Of a stretch of DNA of 6,874 nt, positions 6,473-6,874 are shown one piece after another (position 1 is the first letter of the stretch; every line of letters starts with the position of its first letter). The DNA lies in assembly GCA_002391555.1 (NCBI GenBank), contig DGFG01000020.1, positions 1 through 6,874 of the forward strand, read 5' to 3'. Source of the DNA: Firmicutes bacterium UBA3906 (lineage in GTDB: Bacteria; Bacillota; Clostridia; Caldicoprobacterales; DTU083). The notes beneath the pieces are model-generated. The model saw nothing but the letters and a program-made list of their open reading frames with translations. It made no database searches and was not told the DNA's origin. The position numbers were made by a program, and so were the translations under genes.

Positions 6473-6475
6473 AAT

Positions 6476-6551
6476 GGGAGCATAGCTCAGCTGGGAGAGC
6501 ACCTGCCTTACAAGCAGGGGGTCATTGGTTCAAGCCCAATTGTTCCCACCA
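6476..6551 (+). tRNA. tRNA-Val(UAC)
   Basis: A full 76-nt cloverleaf. The acceptor GGGAGCA pairs with TGTTCCC (one G-U pair), followed by discriminator A and an encoded CCA. The anticodon stem is CCTGC/GCAGG with loop CTTACAA, placing anticodon TAC at 6509-6511. The T arm is ATTGG-TTCAAGC-CCAAT. It is the first tRNA after the promoter, and only 3 nt separate it from tRNA-Asp, so both must be cut from one precursor. Confidence 0.98.
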
Positions 6552-6554
6552 TTT

Positions 6555-6631
6555 GGCCCGGTAGTTCAGTTGGTTAGAATGCCAGCCTGTCACGCTGGAG
6601 GTCGACGGTTCGAGCCCGTTCCGGGTCGCCA
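6555..6631 (+). tRNA. tRNA-Asp(GUC)
   Basis: A full 77-nt cloverleaf. The acceptor GGCCCGG pairs with CCGGGTC (one G-U pair), followed by discriminator G and an encoded CCA. The anticodon stem CCAGC/GCTGG encloses loop CTGTCAC, with anticodon GTC at 6589-6591. The discriminator G is the usual identity base for tRNA-Asp. It lies 4 nt before tRNA-Phe. Confidence 0.98.
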
Positions 6632-6635
6632 ATTT

Positions 6636-6711
6636 GCCTCGGTAGCTCAGTCGGTAGAGCAGTAGACTGAAAATCTACGTGTCGGTGGTTCGATTCCGCC
6701 CCGAGGCACCA
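6636..6711 (+). tRNA. tRNA-Phe(GAA)
   Basis: A full 76-nt cloverleaf. The acceptor GCCTCGG pairs perfectly with CCGAGGC, followed by discriminator A and an encoded CCA. The anticodon stem GTAGA/TCTAC encloses loop CTGAAAA, with anticodon GAA at 6669-6671. The T arm is GGTGG-TTCGATT-CCGCC. The spacer to the next tRNA is 42 nt, much longer than the other spacers in the cluster. Confidence 0.98.
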
Positions 6712-6726
6712 AGAAAATATTTTAAA

Positions 6727-6751
6727 GGTAGATAGGATTAGCTTATCTACT
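6727..6751 (+). other. Hairpin in the tRNA-Phe to tRNA-Gly spacer
   Basis: GTAGATAGG (6728-6736) pairs with CTTATCTAC (6742-6750), a 9-bp stem with one G-U pair and a 5-nt ATTAG loop; a tenth G-U pair (6727/6751) is possible. An A/T-rich tract, AAAATATTTTAAA, precedes it. No U-run follows, so termination is unlikely. It may be a processing signal, or just mark where two tRNA groups were joined. Confidence 0.5.
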
Positions 6752-6753
6752 AT

Positions 6754-6828
6754 GCGGGAGTGGCTCAGTGGTAGAGCGTCGCCTTGCCAAGGCGAATGTC
6801 GCGGGTTCGAATCCCGTCTCCCGCTCCA
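6754..6828 (+). tRNA. tRNA-Gly(GCC)
   Basis: A full 75-nt cloverleaf. The acceptor GCGGGAG pairs perfectly with CTCCCGC, followed by discriminator T and an encoded CCA. The anticodon stem TCGCC/GGCGA encloses loop TTGCCAA, with anticodon GCC at 6786-6788. It lies 7 nt before tRNA-Cys. Confidence 0.98.
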
Positions 6829-6835
6829 CTATTAA

Positions 6836-6874
6836 GGCGGCATAGCCAAGCGGTAAGGCAGAGGACTGCAAATC
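6836..6874 (+). tRNA. tRNA-Cys(GCA), 3'-truncated by the window end
   Basis: The first 39 nt of a tRNA are present: acceptor 5' strand GGCGGCA, a D arm TAGCCAAGCGGTAAGGCA, and anticodon-stem strand GAGGA followed by loop CTGCAAA with anticodon GCA at 6868-6870. The sequence stops two bases into the 3' side of the anticodon stem, and these pair correctly (T with A, C with G). The rest lies beyond the window. The GGCGGCA start together with anticodon GCA makes Cys a firm call. Confidence 0.93.

Noticed and set aside
6459..6485. A tiny leader peptide: AGAGGTGA followed 7 nt later by ATG GGA GCA TAG
   Set aside because: The frame has only three codons, overlaps the first bases of mature tRNA-Val, and the Shine-Dalgarno-like sequence is half of a hairpin. 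Coincidence is more likely.

Overview
This window is the end of a nearly complete histidine-biosynthesis operon followed by the start of a tRNA operon, all on the + strand. It looks like a contig from a low-to-moderate GC Bacillota member, probably of the Clostridia/Tissierellia type. That placement is inferred from the split HisG(short)/HisZ system, a HisB with no fused phosphatase domain, a fused HisIE, the gene order, CCA-encoding tRNA genes, strong GGAGG-type ribosome binding sites, and codon use dominated by AGG for Arg and rich in CTA for Leu and ATA for Ile. I cannot place it more precisely from sequence alone.

Layout. Bases 1-19 are not genomic: they match exactly the Tn5 mosaic-end/Nextera adapter. 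Genomic sequence then enters in mid-hisZ (C-terminal part, to 482) and continues hisG (498-1130), hisD (1132-2436), hisC (2429-3505), hisB (3505-4095), hisA (4169-4888), hisF (4889-5662) and hisIE (5646-6317). Genes are separated by 0-15 nt or overlap, except hisB-hisA, which has a 73-nt gap with a hairpin over the hisB stop codon, a purine-rich tract and a fresh ribosome binding site. After hisIE comes a 158-nt non-coding stretch with a weak stem-loop, a near-consensus promoter (6413-6441) and a second hairpin at the predicted transcript start. Then follow tRNA-Val(UAC), tRNA-Asp(GUC), tRNA-Phe(GAA), tRNA-Gly(GCC) and a tRNA-Cys(GCA) cut off by the window end.

How the genes work together. 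HisG with HisZ joins ATP and PRPP. HisIE performs the next two steps (pyrophosphohydrolase, then cyclohydrolase). HisA isomerises ProFAR to PRFAR. HisF is the cyclase half of imidazole glycerol phosphate synthase. HisB dehydrates IGP, HisC transaminates imidazole-acetol phosphate, and HisD oxidises histidinol to histidine. Two steps have no gene here: the glutaminase subunit HisH, which in related operons usually lies between hisB and hisA, and histidinol-phosphate phosphatase, which Bacillota often encode elsewhere.

I see no new defence, mobile or otherwise undescribed system. The points most worth a second look are the missing hisH, a set of non-consensus residues in one conserved HisF block that includes a HisH-contact position, and the hairpins in the hisB-hisA gap and the tRNA operon leader.
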